DNA from: Aquimonas sp046318115
Lineage (GTDB): Bacteria > Pseudomonadota > Gammaproteobacteria > Xanthomonadales > Xanthomonadaceae
NCBI GenBank assembly: GCA_046318115.1
Contig: JBKCVA010000137.1
Location: 1-26,193 of the forward strand
Length of the DNA stretch: 26,193 nt
Direction: 5' to 3'
The notes under the pieces were generated by a model, which was given only the letters and a program-made list of their open reading frames with translations, ran no database searches and was not told where the DNA came from. Both the position numbers and the translations under genes were made by a program. Shown piece after piece: positions 14,596-21,773 of the stretch (its first letter is position 1; each line of letters begins with the position of its first letter).

Positions 14596-15726
14596 ATGAT
14601 CGACCCCCGTTTCAACAAGCTCGCTTGGATCACCCTCGCCCTCGCGATCTGCGTGATCGGCTTCGGTGCCTATGTGCGTCTCTCGCACGCGGGTCTCGGT
14701 TGCCCCGACTGGCCGGTCTGCTACGGCAAGCTGACCTGGCCGAAGCACGAAGTGCATATCGCGGCTGCAAACGAGGCCTTCCCCGAGCGTCCGGTGGAAG
14801 TGCCCAAGGCCTGGAAGGAGCAGGTGCACCGTCACCTCGCGGCCATTCTCGGCCTGCTTGTGCTGGGGCTGGCCCTGATCGCCACGCGCACGCGCCCGCA
14901 CGCCTGGAAGATCTTGCTGTCCTCGTGCGCGCTGATTCTGGGCGCGATCTTTCTCTACGTACGCGAGTACTACGTCGCATCCTCGGTCGTTGTCGTGATC
15001 GCCGAAGCGGCGCTGATGGCCAGCGCCTGGCGGTGGTCGAACAGCGACATGGCGCGGGTTGCCACCTTCACTCTCGGCTTCATCATCTTCCAGGCCATGC
15101 TCGGGCTGTGGACGGTGACCTGGCTGCTCAAGCCCATCGTGGTGATGGCACATCTGCTGGGCGGCATGACGATGTTCTGTCTGCTGACCTGGATGGCGCT
15201 GCGCTCCTCGACCAACGCCGCGATTCCGCAGCCGCCGACCCTGCGCATTCGACCGCTGCTTTGGCTCGGCGTAGGCGTGGTGGCCGTGCAGATCGCGCTC
15301 GGTGGCTGGGTCTCGGCCAACTACGCCGCGCTGGCCTGCGGCACCGACTTCCCGACCTGCATGGGCCAGTGGTGGCCGCAGATGGACTTCGCCGAGGCCG
15401 CCGTGCTCTGGCGCGGCATCGGAGTCGACTACGAAGGCGGCGTGCTTGACCCGGAGGCACGCACCGCCATCCAGATGGTGCATCGCATGTTCGCCATCGT
15501 TGTCATCGGCTATCTGGTCTGGCTGGCCCGACGCCTGAACGCGGAAGGCTTGCCGAACTATGGCTGGGGCCTGATGGCGGTGCTGGGCCTGCAGGTGCTG
15601 CTGGGCATCACCAATGTCGTGGCCGGCCTGCCGCTGCCGGTGGCCACGGCTCACAACCTGGTGGCCGCCTTCCTGCTGTTCATTCTTGTCGGCCTGCTGG
15701 CGCGGCTGCGACCACAGGCTGCCTGA
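14596..15726 (+). CDS. ctaA: Heme A synthase (COX15/CtaA)
   Basis: Inner-membrane enzyme converting heme O to heme A by oxidising the C8 methyl group. 376 aa with eight helices in two similar halves. Conserved heme-ligand His residues lie in EQVHRHLAAILG, VVMAHLLGGMTMF, IQMVHRMFAIVV and ATAHNLVAAFLL. Extracytoplasmic loops carry paired Cys in each half: GLGCPDWPVCYGKLTWP and ALACGTDFPTCMGQWWP. The ATG directly abuts the preceding stop codon. It is followed after 130 bases by ctaB, which makes its substrate. Confidence 0.96.
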   Translation: MIDPRFNKLAWITLALAICVIGFGAYVRLSHAGLGCPDWPVCYGKLTWPKHEVHIAAANEAFPERPVEVPKAWKEQVHRHLAAILGLLVLGLALIATRTRPHAWKILLSSCALILGAIFLYVREYYVASSVVVVIAEAALMASAWRWSNSDMARVATFTLGFIIFQAMLGLWTVTWLLKPIVVMAHLLGGMTMFCLLTWMALRSSTNAAIPQPPTLRIRPLLWLGVGVVAVQIALGGWVSANYAALACGTDFPTCMGQWWPQMDFAEAAVLWRGIGVDYEGGVLDPEARTAIQMVHRMFAIVVIGYLVWLARRLNAEGLPNYGWGLMAVLGLQVLLGITNVVAGLPLPVATAHNLVAAFLLFILVGLLARLRPQAA

Positions 15727-15799
15727 GCCGGGCGCCCGATCGCCGCGATGCGGCCTCGGGCCACGCCCTCGACAACCTCCCGATTCGCTGTTTCCACCC

Positions 15800-15840
15800 G
15801 GCCCGGATCCGCCTTGGCTTGCAGCCAGGGCGGCCGGGCC
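15800..15840 (+). promoter_or_regulatory. Large nested hairpin in the ctaB leader
   Basis: GGCCCGG (15800-15806) pairs with CCGGGCC (15834-15840), CCGCC (15809-15813) with GGCGG (15829-15833), and TGGCT (15815-15819) with AGCCA (15823-15827). This makes 17 pairs with a 3-base apical loop. It ends 16 bases before the ctaB ATG, which has no clear Shine-Dalgarno. No U-tract follows. Confidence 0.65.
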
Positions 15841-15856
15841 TCAGGCTTTGCATCGC

Positions 15857-16765
15857 ATGACTTCCGCTTTCCGCCAGTACTGGCCGCTGACCAAACCCAA
15901 GGTCGTGGCCCTGATCGTGTTCACCGCCTTTGTCGGCATGCTGCTGGCCGTGCCCGGCCTGCCGCCGTGGAACGCGCTGGTCTTCGGCAACCTCGGGATC
16001 TGGCTGGCGGCGGCCTCTGCGGCGGCGATCAACCATCTGATCGACCAGCGCATCGATGCGGTGATGGCCCGCACCCAGCACCGCCCGCTGCCCTCGGGCG
16101 AACTGGTCGGCTGGCAGGTGCTGGCCTTTGCGCTGGCCTTGGGCGCAGCCTCGATGCTGGTGCTGGTGCTGTTCGTCAACGTGCTGACCGCCCTGCTGAC
16201 GTTTGCCTCGCTGATCGGCTACGCGGTGGTCTACACGGCCTATCTCAAGCGCGCGACGCCGCAGAACATCGTGATCGGTGGCGCGGCGGGCGCGGCCCCG
16301 CCCGTGCTCGGCTGGGCCGCGGCCACAGGGGAGGTGCATCCCTACGCCCTGCTGCTGTTCCTGATCATCTTCATCTGGACGCCGCCGCACTTCTGGGCGC
16401 TGGCGATCTTCCGCCGTGATGACTACGCGCGGGCGGGCGTGCCCATGCTGCCGGTCACCCATGGCGTGGAGTACACGCGGGTGCAGGTGCTGCTCTACAC
16501 CCTGCTGCTGATCGCCGCCACCCTGCTGCCCTGGGTCACCGGCATGAGCGGCAGCTTCTACCTGGGCGGCGCCCTCGTGCTGAACGCGGTGTTCCTCTAC
16601 TACGCTCTGCGCCTGCTGAACCCGCCGTCCGAGCGCTTCGCGATGGAGGTGTTCAACTACTCCATCCTCTACCTGATGGCGCTGTTCGCCTTCCTGCTGG
16701 TGGACCACTACCTCGACTCCGGCCCCACGATCGCCAACGCGCTGTACTTCGAGCCGGTGGCTTAG
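15857..16765 (+). CDS. ctaB: Protoheme IX farnesyltransferase (heme O synthase)
   Basis: UbiA-type membrane prenyltransferase adding a farnesyl group to protoheme to give heme O, the substrate of CtaA. 302 aa with about nine helices. The first Asp-rich motif is INHLIDQRIDAVMARTQHRP; the second conserved block is YLKRATPQNIVIGGAAGA with APPVLGWAAATGE; FIWTPPHFWALAIFRRDDYA is the third signature. ATG 15857 starts next to the first conserved residues (FRQYWPLTKPKVVALIVFTA). No Shine-Dalgarno is visible and a large hairpin lies just upstream. It is the last gene of the oxidase locus; no separate sco gene follows. Confidence 0.96.
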   Translation: MTSAFRQYWPLTKPKVVALIVFTAFVGMLLAVPGLPPWNALVFGNLGIWLAAASAAAINHLIDQRIDAVMARTQHRPLPSGELVGWQVLAFALALGAASMLVLVLFVNVLTALLTFASLIGYAVVYTAYLKRATPQNIVIGGAAGAAPPVLGWAAATGEVHPYALLLFLIIFIWTPPHFWALAIFRRDDYARAGVPMLPVTHGVEYTRVQVLLYTLLLIAATLLPWVTGMSGSFYLGGALVLNAVFLYYALRLLNPPSERFAMEVFNYSILYLMALFAFLLVDHYLDSGPTIANALYFEPVA

Positions 16766-16770
16766 AGGCC

Positions 16771-16795
16771 GGGATTGGTGATTCGGGATTCGGGA
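16771..16795. repeat. ATTCGGG intergenic repeat
   Basis: GATTGGTG then ATTCGGG twice in a row, 8 bases after ctaB. Short ATTCGGG runs of this kind are scattered between genes in Xanthomonadales, and a related GGGCCGGGATTCGCC occurs near 16860. Function unknown. Confidence 0.5.
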
Positions 16796-16957
16796 GCAAA
16801 GAGGCGCGCTCACTGACCACCGGTCCGTGCGCCGATGGGCGCCCGAGGGCTGCGCGCGAGGGCCGGGATTCGCCGGACGGCCTGAGGGGCAATCACGTCG
16901 CCTCGCGGCACACTCCGTAGTCTTGCACGTCAATCAAGGGCGATCAGGAGTCGATCC

Positions 16958-17422
16958 ATGTCCGATGCCGGTACAACACCCACCTGGAGCCAGGTCCTGA
17001 TCTGGGCCCGTCGCGGTAACCCGCCGCCGCCACGTCGCGTTGCTCTGAGCGAGGACGAGTGGCGCGCCCGCCTCACACCCGAGCAGTACCGCGTGCTGCG
17101 CCAACACGGCACCGAGCGCGCTTTCTCTTCCGGCATGTGCAGCCTGTTTGAACCCGGCCGCTATGCGTGTGCCGGCTGTGGCGCGCTGTTGTTCGATGCC
17201 ACGACAAAGTTCGAAAGCCATTCCGGCTGGCCCAGCTTCACCGCGCCGGTGAGCGAGGGCGTCGTCGCCTATGTCGAAGACCTGAGCCACGGCATGCATC
17301 GGATCGAAACGCTGTGCGCGGTCTGCGATGGCCATCTGGGCCACGTCTTTCCCGATGGCCCACCACCCACCGGCCTGCGCTACTGCATCAACGCGGTGGC
17401 CCTGCAGAAGGAGCACGCATGA
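16958..17422 (+). CDS. msrB: Peptide-methionine (R)-S-oxide reductase
   Basis: Repairs the R form of methionine sulfoxide in proteins, using thioredoxin. 154 aa. Zinc-binding Cys pairs are CAGC (71, 74) and CAVC (120, 123); the catalytic Cys143 lies in LRYCINAVAL; FESHSGWPSFTAPVSEG and HLGHVFPDGPPPTGLRYC are family blocks. The usual recycling Cys in the GWPSF block is Ser89 here; Cys61 (SSGMCSLFEPG) is a candidate substitute. AGGAG lies about 10 bases before the ATG. No signal peptide, so it acts in the cytoplasm. The stop overlaps the msrA ATG by 4 bases. Confidence 0.95.
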   Translation: MSDAGTTPTWSQVLIWARRGNPPPPRRVALSEDEWRARLTPEQYRVLRQHGTERAFSSGMCSLFEPGRYACAGCGALLFDATTKFESHSGWPSFTAPVSEGVVAYVEDLSHGMHRIETLCAVCDGHLGHVFPDGPPPTGLRYCINAVALQKEHA

Positions 17423-17919
17423 GCACCACCACGACCGAGACCGCGATTCTTGCCGGCGGCTGCTTCTGGGGCATGCAGGAGCTGATCCGCGCCCTGCCGG
17501 GGGTGATCCGCACCCGCGTCGGCTACACCGGCGGCGATGTGGCGAACGCCACCTACCGCAATCACGGCACCCACGCCGAGGGCATCGAGATCGTGTTCGA
17601 CCCGTCGGTCTTCAGCTACCGCCAGCTGCTGGAATTCTTCTTCCAGATCCACGACCCGACCACGCTCAACCGCCAGGGCAATGACCGCGGCCTGTCCTAC
17701 CGCTCGGGCATCTATCCGCTGGATGCGCGCCAGCAGCAGATCGCGCAGGAGACCATCGCCGCCGTCGACGCCTCCGGCCGCTGGCCGGGCAAGGTGGTCA
17801 CCGAAGTCAAACCCGCCGGCCCCTTCCGGGAGGCCGAGCCCGAGCACCAGGACTACCTGCAGAAGTATCCGAGCGGCTACACCTGCCACTGGGTGCGGCC
17901 GCAGTGGGTGCTGCCCTGA
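17419..17919 (+). CDS. msrA: Peptide-methionine (S)-S-oxide reductase
   Basis: Repairs the S form of methionine sulfoxide, complementing MsrB. 166 aa, with the catalytic AGGCFWGMQEL motif near the start, GVIRTRVGYTGGDVANATYR, HAEGIEIVFDPSVFSYRQLL, FFQIHDPTTLNRQGNDRG and YRSGIYPLD. A C-terminal YTCHWVRPQW holds a candidate recycling Cys. GAAGGAG lies 7-13 bases before the ATG, inside the end of msrB. Cytoplasmic, by lack of signal sequence. The stop codon overlaps the next ATG (TGATG). Confidence 0.96.
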   Translation: MSTTTTETAILAGGCFWGMQELIRALPGVIRTRVGYTGGDVANATYRNHGTHAEGIEIVFDPSVFSYRQLLEFFFQIHDPTTLNRQGNDRGLSYRSGIYPLDARQQQIAQETIAAVDASGRWPGKVVTEVKPAGPFREAEPEHQDYLQKYPSGYTCHWVRPQWVLP

Positions 17920-18371
17920 TGAGTGGCTCGACATGGCAGCCGTTCGGGAATGCTGGGCTTGGATTGCGGTGCGGTGGCCTGATCCTGATGGTTGGCTGCT
18001 TGAGCGGATGCCTTGCCGACTGCGGTGGCATGGAAGAGGCGATTGCAGGCGCTCAAGCGCTGCCGAAGGAGCGGCTTGAGCTCTTGTATGTGCAGCTGAG
18101 TGCGCAGCGTTCGGAGGCGCTAGCGTCACGCTCGGGTTCCAGCCGCTACGGTGAGGGTCAGCAATTCCCTATCCCTGCCCAGTTCTCGGACCTTCGCGCC
18201 CGAGGCGTCATCCTCGACGATACGGGCCACGCCCGAATCCATCTCGCCGGGTGCTGGGACAACAAAGTGATGCTTATCGTGAGATCACTGGACGATCCAT
18301 CACGGGCTCGAATCGACCTTCATCGGGGAGAGAACGAACCTGGTATCGAGCTCTGGGGCGGAGGGCGCTGA
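17919..18371 (+). CDS. Small putative lipoprotein downstream of msrA
   Basis: A 150-aa protein whose ATG overlaps the msrA stop (TGATG), so it is probably translated from the msr transcript. The N-terminus has a hydrophobic run ending in a lipobox-like LSGC (GGLILMVGCLSGCLADCGG, Cys31), though 20 residues precede the run, long for a signal peptide. The remainder (IPAQFSDLRARGVILDDTGH, ARIHLAGCWDNKVMLIV, IDLHRGENEPGIELWGGGR) looks like a small beta-rich domain. I do not recognise the family. Linkage to msrBA could mean an envelope oxidative-stress role, but this is inference. Confidence 0.55.
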   Translation: MSGSTWQPFGNAGLGLRCGGLILMVGCLSGCLADCGGMEEAIAGAQALPKERLELLYVQLSAQRSEALASRSGSSRYGEGQQFPIPAQFSDLRARGVILDDTGHARIHLAGCWDNKVMLIVRSLDDPSRARIDLHRGENEPGIELWGGGR

Positions 18372-18685
18372 AGCATTCGTCGGCAACAATCGCAGATTTG
18401 CTTCCCGATGCAGGCTGATCTGTGGGGGTGTTGAGGGGGCACTGATGTCTTTCTGGAAGCACGGGTCGCCGAGCTGCCCACGCCCGAGAGTACCGGCCCG
18501 GTGTCGAACCAGATCGCACTCGCTGCGGCGGACGAAGAAGCTGGTGATGGGCACGGGTGTGGCCTGCACCAATTCGCCGCTGCGCGGGTCGAAGCCTACA
18601 GGGCGCCGTCGGGACCAGCGCGTGCCCTTGCAAAGAGTTCAGTTCAGGACCATAGTCGTCCACAAGTCCAAATCGAGACTTGAAA
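18372..18685. other. Intergenic region upstream of the second toxin-antitoxin pair
   Basis: A 314-base gap. Its right end holds a promoter candidate (18628-18656) and an inverted repeat (18663-18682). On the minus strand about 18430-18620 reads GFDPRSGELVQATPVPITSF and FVRRSECDLVRHRAG, which looks once-coding but has no start and is cut by stops; it may be a decayed gene. Nothing else is supported. Confidence 0.4.
18628..18682 (+). promoter_or_regulatory. Promoter and candidate operator of the xre-res pair
   Basis: TTGCAA (18628-18633) and CATAGT (18651-18656) have 17-base spacing, matching sigma-70 boxes 5/6 and 4/6. Just downstream CAAGTC (18663-18668) and GACTTG (18677-18682) form a perfect 6-bp inverted repeat with an 8-base gap, ending 3 bases before the antitoxin ATG. 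The placement suits autorepression by the Xre antitoxin or the complex. The ATG has no Shine-Dalgarno. Confidence 0.45.
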
Positions 18686-19120
18686 ATGACGCCCCCCCAG
18701 CCACGGCCGTCCAGCTGTATCGCGGAAGCCCGCACCACACTCGCCCCGGCGCATTCGGCGGACGACCTCGCCGGCCCCGGCCTGCGCACCTTCTTCAACA
18801 TCGCCCAGCGCTGGGGCCTCGATACGCGGCAGGAGCAGGTGCTGCTCGGCTCGCCTGCGCGCTCCACTTTTTTCCGCTGGAAGCGCGGCGACATCGGCAT
18901 CGTTCCGCATGATCTGATCGAGCGCCTGAGCTATCTGCTGGGTATCTACAAGGCGCTGCAGGTGCTGCTGCCGGTGCCCGAGCGTGCCGACGCCTGGGTC
19001 AAGCGGCCAAACAGCACCTCGCCCTTCGGCGGGCAGACCCCGCTGGAGCACATGCTGGGCGGGCAGGTGGTCGACCTGTATCGGGTGCGCCAGTACCTAG
19101 ACGCCGAGCGCGGCAGATGA
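18686..19120 (+). CDS. Xre-type antitoxin with MbcA/ParS toxin-binding domain
   Basis: A 144-aa antitoxin of the RES-Xre family. Residues about 33-70 form the helix-turn-helix (LRTFFNIAQRWGLDTRQEQV, LLGSPARSTFFRWKRGD). Residues about 76-141 form the toxin-binding domain (LIERLSYLLGIYKALQVLLP, WVKRPNSTSPFGGQTPLEHM, LGGQVVDLYRVRQYLDAERG), which normally plugs the toxin's active-site cleft. ATG 18686 was chosen over a TTG two codons earlier. The stop overlaps the toxin ATG by 4 bases. A conventional length and layout, unlike the long antitoxin at 593-1576. Confidence 0.9.
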   Translation: MTPPQPRPSSCIAEARTTLAPAHSADDLAGPGLRTFFNIAQRWGLDTRQEQVLLGSPARSTFFRWKRGDIGIVPHDLIERLSYLLGIYKALQVLLPVPERADAWVKRPNSTSPFGGQTPLEHMLGGQVVDLYRVRQYLDAERGR

Positions 19121-19800
19121 AGCGACGCGACCCCAGCACGCCGCCCTTGATCGCCGTGGTCTGGCGGCCGAGCTACCGGATCGTGCCCTCGATCTTCCCG
19201 CCGCGCGGGCTGTTCGATGCGGTCGCCGATCCGGCCGACCTCGACGCCGTGTTCGCGCTGGAAGCCCTGACCAACGACCGCCTGCGCGAGCAGCTCGGCC
19301 ATCTGCGCCGCATTCCGCCCGAGCGTCGGGTCAGCGGGCCGGGCACCACGCCGGTGATGAGTGCGTTCACCCACGTCCATCCCGATGGCGGGCGCTTCTC
19401 GACGGCGAAGTTCGGGGCCTACTACGCGGCCCGCGAGCTGCCGACCGCCATCGCCGAAACGGTCTATCACCGCGAGCGCTTCCTGCGCGCATCGAACGAG
19501 CCGCCGATCGACCTGCAGATGCGCAGCTACCTCGGCAACATCCGCGCCGACCTGCACGATGTGCGCGGCGGCGACTGGCCGCGCCTGCACGACCCCGACA
19601 GCTACGCCATCAGCCAGGCCTTCGCCACCCGGCTTCACGGCAAAGGCAGCGAGGGCATTGTGTTCGACAGCGTGCGCAAGCCCGGCGGCCAGTGCGTGGC
19701 GCTGTTCTACCCGGACCTGATCGGTCCGGTGAAGCAGGGGCCGCATCTGCTGTATCGCTGGGACGGCAGGCGGATCGAGGCGTTCGTGCAGGCGGCTTGA
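19117..19800 (+). CDS. RES-domain toxin
   Basis: A 227-aa RES toxin, expected to degrade NAD+ when free. Core residues: Arg93 in DGGRFSTAKFGAYYAARELP, Tyr102/103, Glu114 in TAIAETVYHRERF, and Ser185 in GIVFDSVRKPGGQCVALF. The N-terminal 85 residues, starting VVWRPSYRIVPSIFPPRGLF, are typical of the longer subgroup. Coupled to the antitoxin through ATGA. Its sequence is clearly different from the RES toxin at 1566-2201, so the window holds two independent modules. It converges with the TetR gene across 94 bases. Confidence 0.92.
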   Translation: MKRRDPSTPPLIAVVWRPSYRIVPSIFPPRGLFDAVADPADLDAVFALEALTNDRLREQLGHLRRIPPERRVSGPGTTPVMSAFTHVHPDGGRFSTAKFGAYYAARELPTAIAETVYHRERFLRASNEPPIDLQMRSYLGNIRADLHDVRGGDWPRLHDPDSYAISQAFATRLHGKGSEGIVFDSVRKPGGQCVALFYPDLIGPVKQGPHLLYRWDGRRIEAFVQAA

Positions 19801-19894
19801 ATTCGCACCTGCGTCTCCGCGGCGGGACTGCAGGGCGGGCGGGTCCAGTGCTTGGTCGAGGATCCCTCAGCGCCTGCTAAGGGTTGAGAGGCCC

Positions 19895-20482
19895 TCAAGC
19901 CACCACGTTTCGCCCGCACTCCTGATTGACCTGCGCCTTCAGGTGCGCGGTGGCCTCGGCGCGGCTGATCGGCGGGATGCCGGTCAGCACGAAGCCCGCC
20001 AGGCCGTCATGCAGCGCGAGGATGCGCATCGCCGAGGCGCGCGGGTTCGGGCAGCTCCAGAGCTCCAGCCGTGAGCCGGCGTCCAGCGTGGAGGCCACGC
20101 GCTCCAGCAGGCCGACCGCACAGCTGGCCAGCGCCTTCGACATCTCCTCGTCGGTCAGCGCCGCATCGGTGGTTTCGATCCACAGACGCCACAGTGGCGC
20201 GGAGCGCTCGGTAAAGGCCTGCTTGACGAAACCGGTCAGCACGGCGCCCGGAGCGGCCGCTATCGGGAATACCCGCTCGATCTCCTCCTCAAGTGCCGCG
20301 ACGGCGGCTTCGGCGCGCAGCGCCTGCCAGCGGAAGTAGTGATTCAGCAGGCCGATACCCACACCCGCGCGCTCGGTGACGTCGCGGGTGCGGACTTCGG
20401 ACAGCCCGCGCTCGCGGATCAGTGCCTTGGCCGCGGCGAAGATGGCCGCGCGGCGGCCGGTGTCGGAGGAGGGGATGCCCAT
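19895..20482 (-). CDS. TetR-family repressor divergent from the DUF418 gene
   Basis: A 195-aa regulator. The N-terminal helix-turn-helix domain (residues about 10-55) reads RRAAIFAAAKALIRERGLSE, VRTRDVTERAGVGIGLLNHY and FRWQALRAEAA; the helical C-terminal domain resembles the BetI-like group (WRLWIETTDAALTDEEMSKA, RILALHDGLAGFVLTGIPPI). No ligand can be inferred. The gene is transcribed away from DUF418, and the 83-base gap contains a perfect 17-bp inverted repeat over the promoter, the probable site for autorepression and repression of DUF418. No strong Shine-Dalgarno precedes the ATG. Confidence 0.9.
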   Translation of the reverse strand: MGIPSSDTGRRAAIFAAAKALIRERGLSEVRTRDVTERAGVGIGLLNHYFRWQALRAEAAVAALEEEIERVFPIAAAPGAVLTGFVKQAFTERSAPLWRLWIETTDAALTDEEMSKALASCAVGLLERVASTLDAGSRLELWSCPNPRASAMRILALHDGLAGFVLTGIPPISRAEATAHLKAQVNQECGRNVVA

Positions 20483-20506
20483 CGCCGAAGGATACGCCGG
20501 GGCCTG

Positions 20507-20549
20507 TTGAGCAGGCGCTCAATCTGGGCTATATTGAGCGCCTGCTCAA
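20507..20549. promoter_or_regulatory. Double-palindrome TetR operator over a divergent promoter
   Basis: TTGAGCAGGCGCTCAAT (20507-20523) and ATTGAGCGCCTGCTCAA (20533-20549) are a perfect 17-bp inverted repeat with a 9-base spacer. Each arm is itself a palindrome, TTGAGC-N4-GCTCAA. On the plus strand TTGAGC (20507-20512) serves as -35 and TATATT (20530-20535) as -10 with exactly 17 bases between, placing one site on the -35 and the other on the -10 of the DUF418 promoter. The minus strand has the mirrored TTGAGC at 20549-20544 with a weaker CAGATT 17 bases on, for tetR. Repressor binding would block both. Confidence 0.85.
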
Positions 20550-20565
20550 CGCCCGGAGTCGAGTC

Positions 20566-21708
20566 ATGCAGCGCCGAACCGATGTGGATGTCCTTCGCGG
20601 CTTCGCCCTGTTGGGCATCGGAGTCGTCAACCTTCCCTACCTTGCGCTGCCGATCGCCGCGCAGCTCGGCCCGCCGCCGGGCGCGCTCGACGCTGCCGCT
20701 TACTTCCTCGGCAGGCTGCTGTTCGAGGGCAAGTTCTTCGTGCTGTTCTCGTTCCTGTTCGGCTGGGGCTTCGGCGCGCAGCTGGCCTCGGCCGAGCGCT
20801 CGGGCGAGAGCCCGCGGCGGCGCTATCTCGCGCGCCTGATCGCGCTGGCACTGTTCGGCGTGCTGCATGCAGTGTTGGTGTTCCAGGGCGACATCCTGCT
20901 GGCCTACGCCTGCCTCGGGCTGCTGCTGTGGCCGCTGCGGGCGGCTTCACCGCTGCGGCTGCTGCGAATCGCCGCGGCGATGCTGCCGGTCTCGGCGCTG
21001 GCGTTTGCGCTGCTGTATACCGAATCCGCCGGCGTCGAAGACCTCGTGGCGCTCGGGCTCGATCCGGACAGCCGCGGCTATCTCGGCAGCTACGGGCAGG
21101 CGGTGGCGCAGCGAGTGGCCGACTGGCCCTTCGCCCTGTCGGTCGTGGTGCTGTTCAACGGCCCGCTCGCATTCGCCGCGTTCTGCCTTGGGCTCGCCGC
21201 CTTCAAAACCGGATTTCTGGACGCGGACAGTGCGGCGTTCCAGCAGCTGACGCGGCGCGTGCCCCTGCTGCTGTGGGTGGCGATTCCCGCGAACCTGCTG
21301 TTCGCGCTGGCCCAGAGCGGCTGGCTGCCGGAGTCGCTGCCGCTCCGCGCTCTCGCTTCCAGCGCGCTGGCGCTCGGCGCTCCCAGCCTCGGCGCGCTGT
21401 ATCTGTGGTGCGTGATCCGCCATGCGCCGCGTCTGCGTGCCCTTGGCGCGGCCGGCTCGATGCCCTTGACCGGCTACGTGCTGCAGGGGCTGCTCGCAGG
21501 CGCGCTGTTCCACGGCTGGGGGTTGGGTCTGTTCGGCGCGCTCGGTCAGGCCGGGCTGCTGGCGGCGGCAGTCCTGATCTGGGCGACCGTGGCGATGCTC
21601 GCGGCCGCGTGGCGTCGATACCGCGACCAGGGGCCTTTGGACGCCGCCCTGCGCGCTCTGGTGCGGCTGCTCAGCGGCACCGCATCGCGCGCATCGTCTG
21701 GCCGCTGA
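20566..21708 (+). CDS. DUF418 (YeiB-like) membrane protein
   Basis: A 380-aa inner-membrane protein with about nine or ten helices. It starts with the family signature RRTDVDVLRGFALLGIGVVN, then FEGKFFVLFSFLFGWGFGAQ, RRYLARLIALALFGVLHAVL, FQGDILLAYACLGLLLWPLR and, near the end, the DUF418 block GSMPLTGYVLQGLLAGALFH. The family is related in layout to acyltransferase-3-type membrane proteins; its substrate is unknown, though transport or surface modification is often guessed. ATG 20566 lies about 24 bases after the predicted transcription start with GGAG upstream; a longer open frame would run back into tetR. Regulated by the adjacent TetR through the operator at 20507-20549. Confidence 0.9.
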   Translation: MQRRTDVDVLRGFALLGIGVVNLPYLALPIAAQLGPPPGALDAAAYFLGRLLFEGKFFVLFSFLFGWGFGAQLASAERSGESPRRRYLARLIALALFGVLHAVLVFQGDILLAYACLGLLLWPLRAASPLRLLRIAAAMLPVSALAFALLYTESAGVEDLVALGLDPDSRGYLGSYGQAVAQRVADWPFALSVVVLFNGPLAFAAFCLGLAAFKTGFLDADSAAFQQLTRRVPLLLWVAIPANLLFALAQSGWLPESLPLRALASSALALGAPSLGALYLWCVIRHAPRLRALGAAGSMPLTGYVLQGLLAGALFHGWGLGLFGALGQAGLLAAAVLIWATVAMLAAAWRRYRDQGPLDAALRALVRLLSGTASRASSGR

Positions 21709-21773
21709 CGGCGACTGGATCAGGCGCAGGAGCCGTCCCTTGAGTTCAGGTGGAACCTCGCGTTGGAGCCTGA

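Noticed and set aside
13972..15654. A 560-codon open frame on the minus strand opposite ctaA and the CX3C gene
   Set aside because: A shadow of well-supported plus-strand genes, with low-complexity His/Gln/Arg composition and no family match.
15680..16933. A 417-codon open frame on the minus strand opposite ctaB
   Set aside because: Same shadow effect; ctaB is unmistakable on the plus strand.
18430..18620. Minus-strand frame reading GFDPRSGELVQATPVPITSF as a gene
   Set aside because: It has no start, is closed by stops on the upstream side, and no family is recognised; kept only as a note in the intergenic entry.
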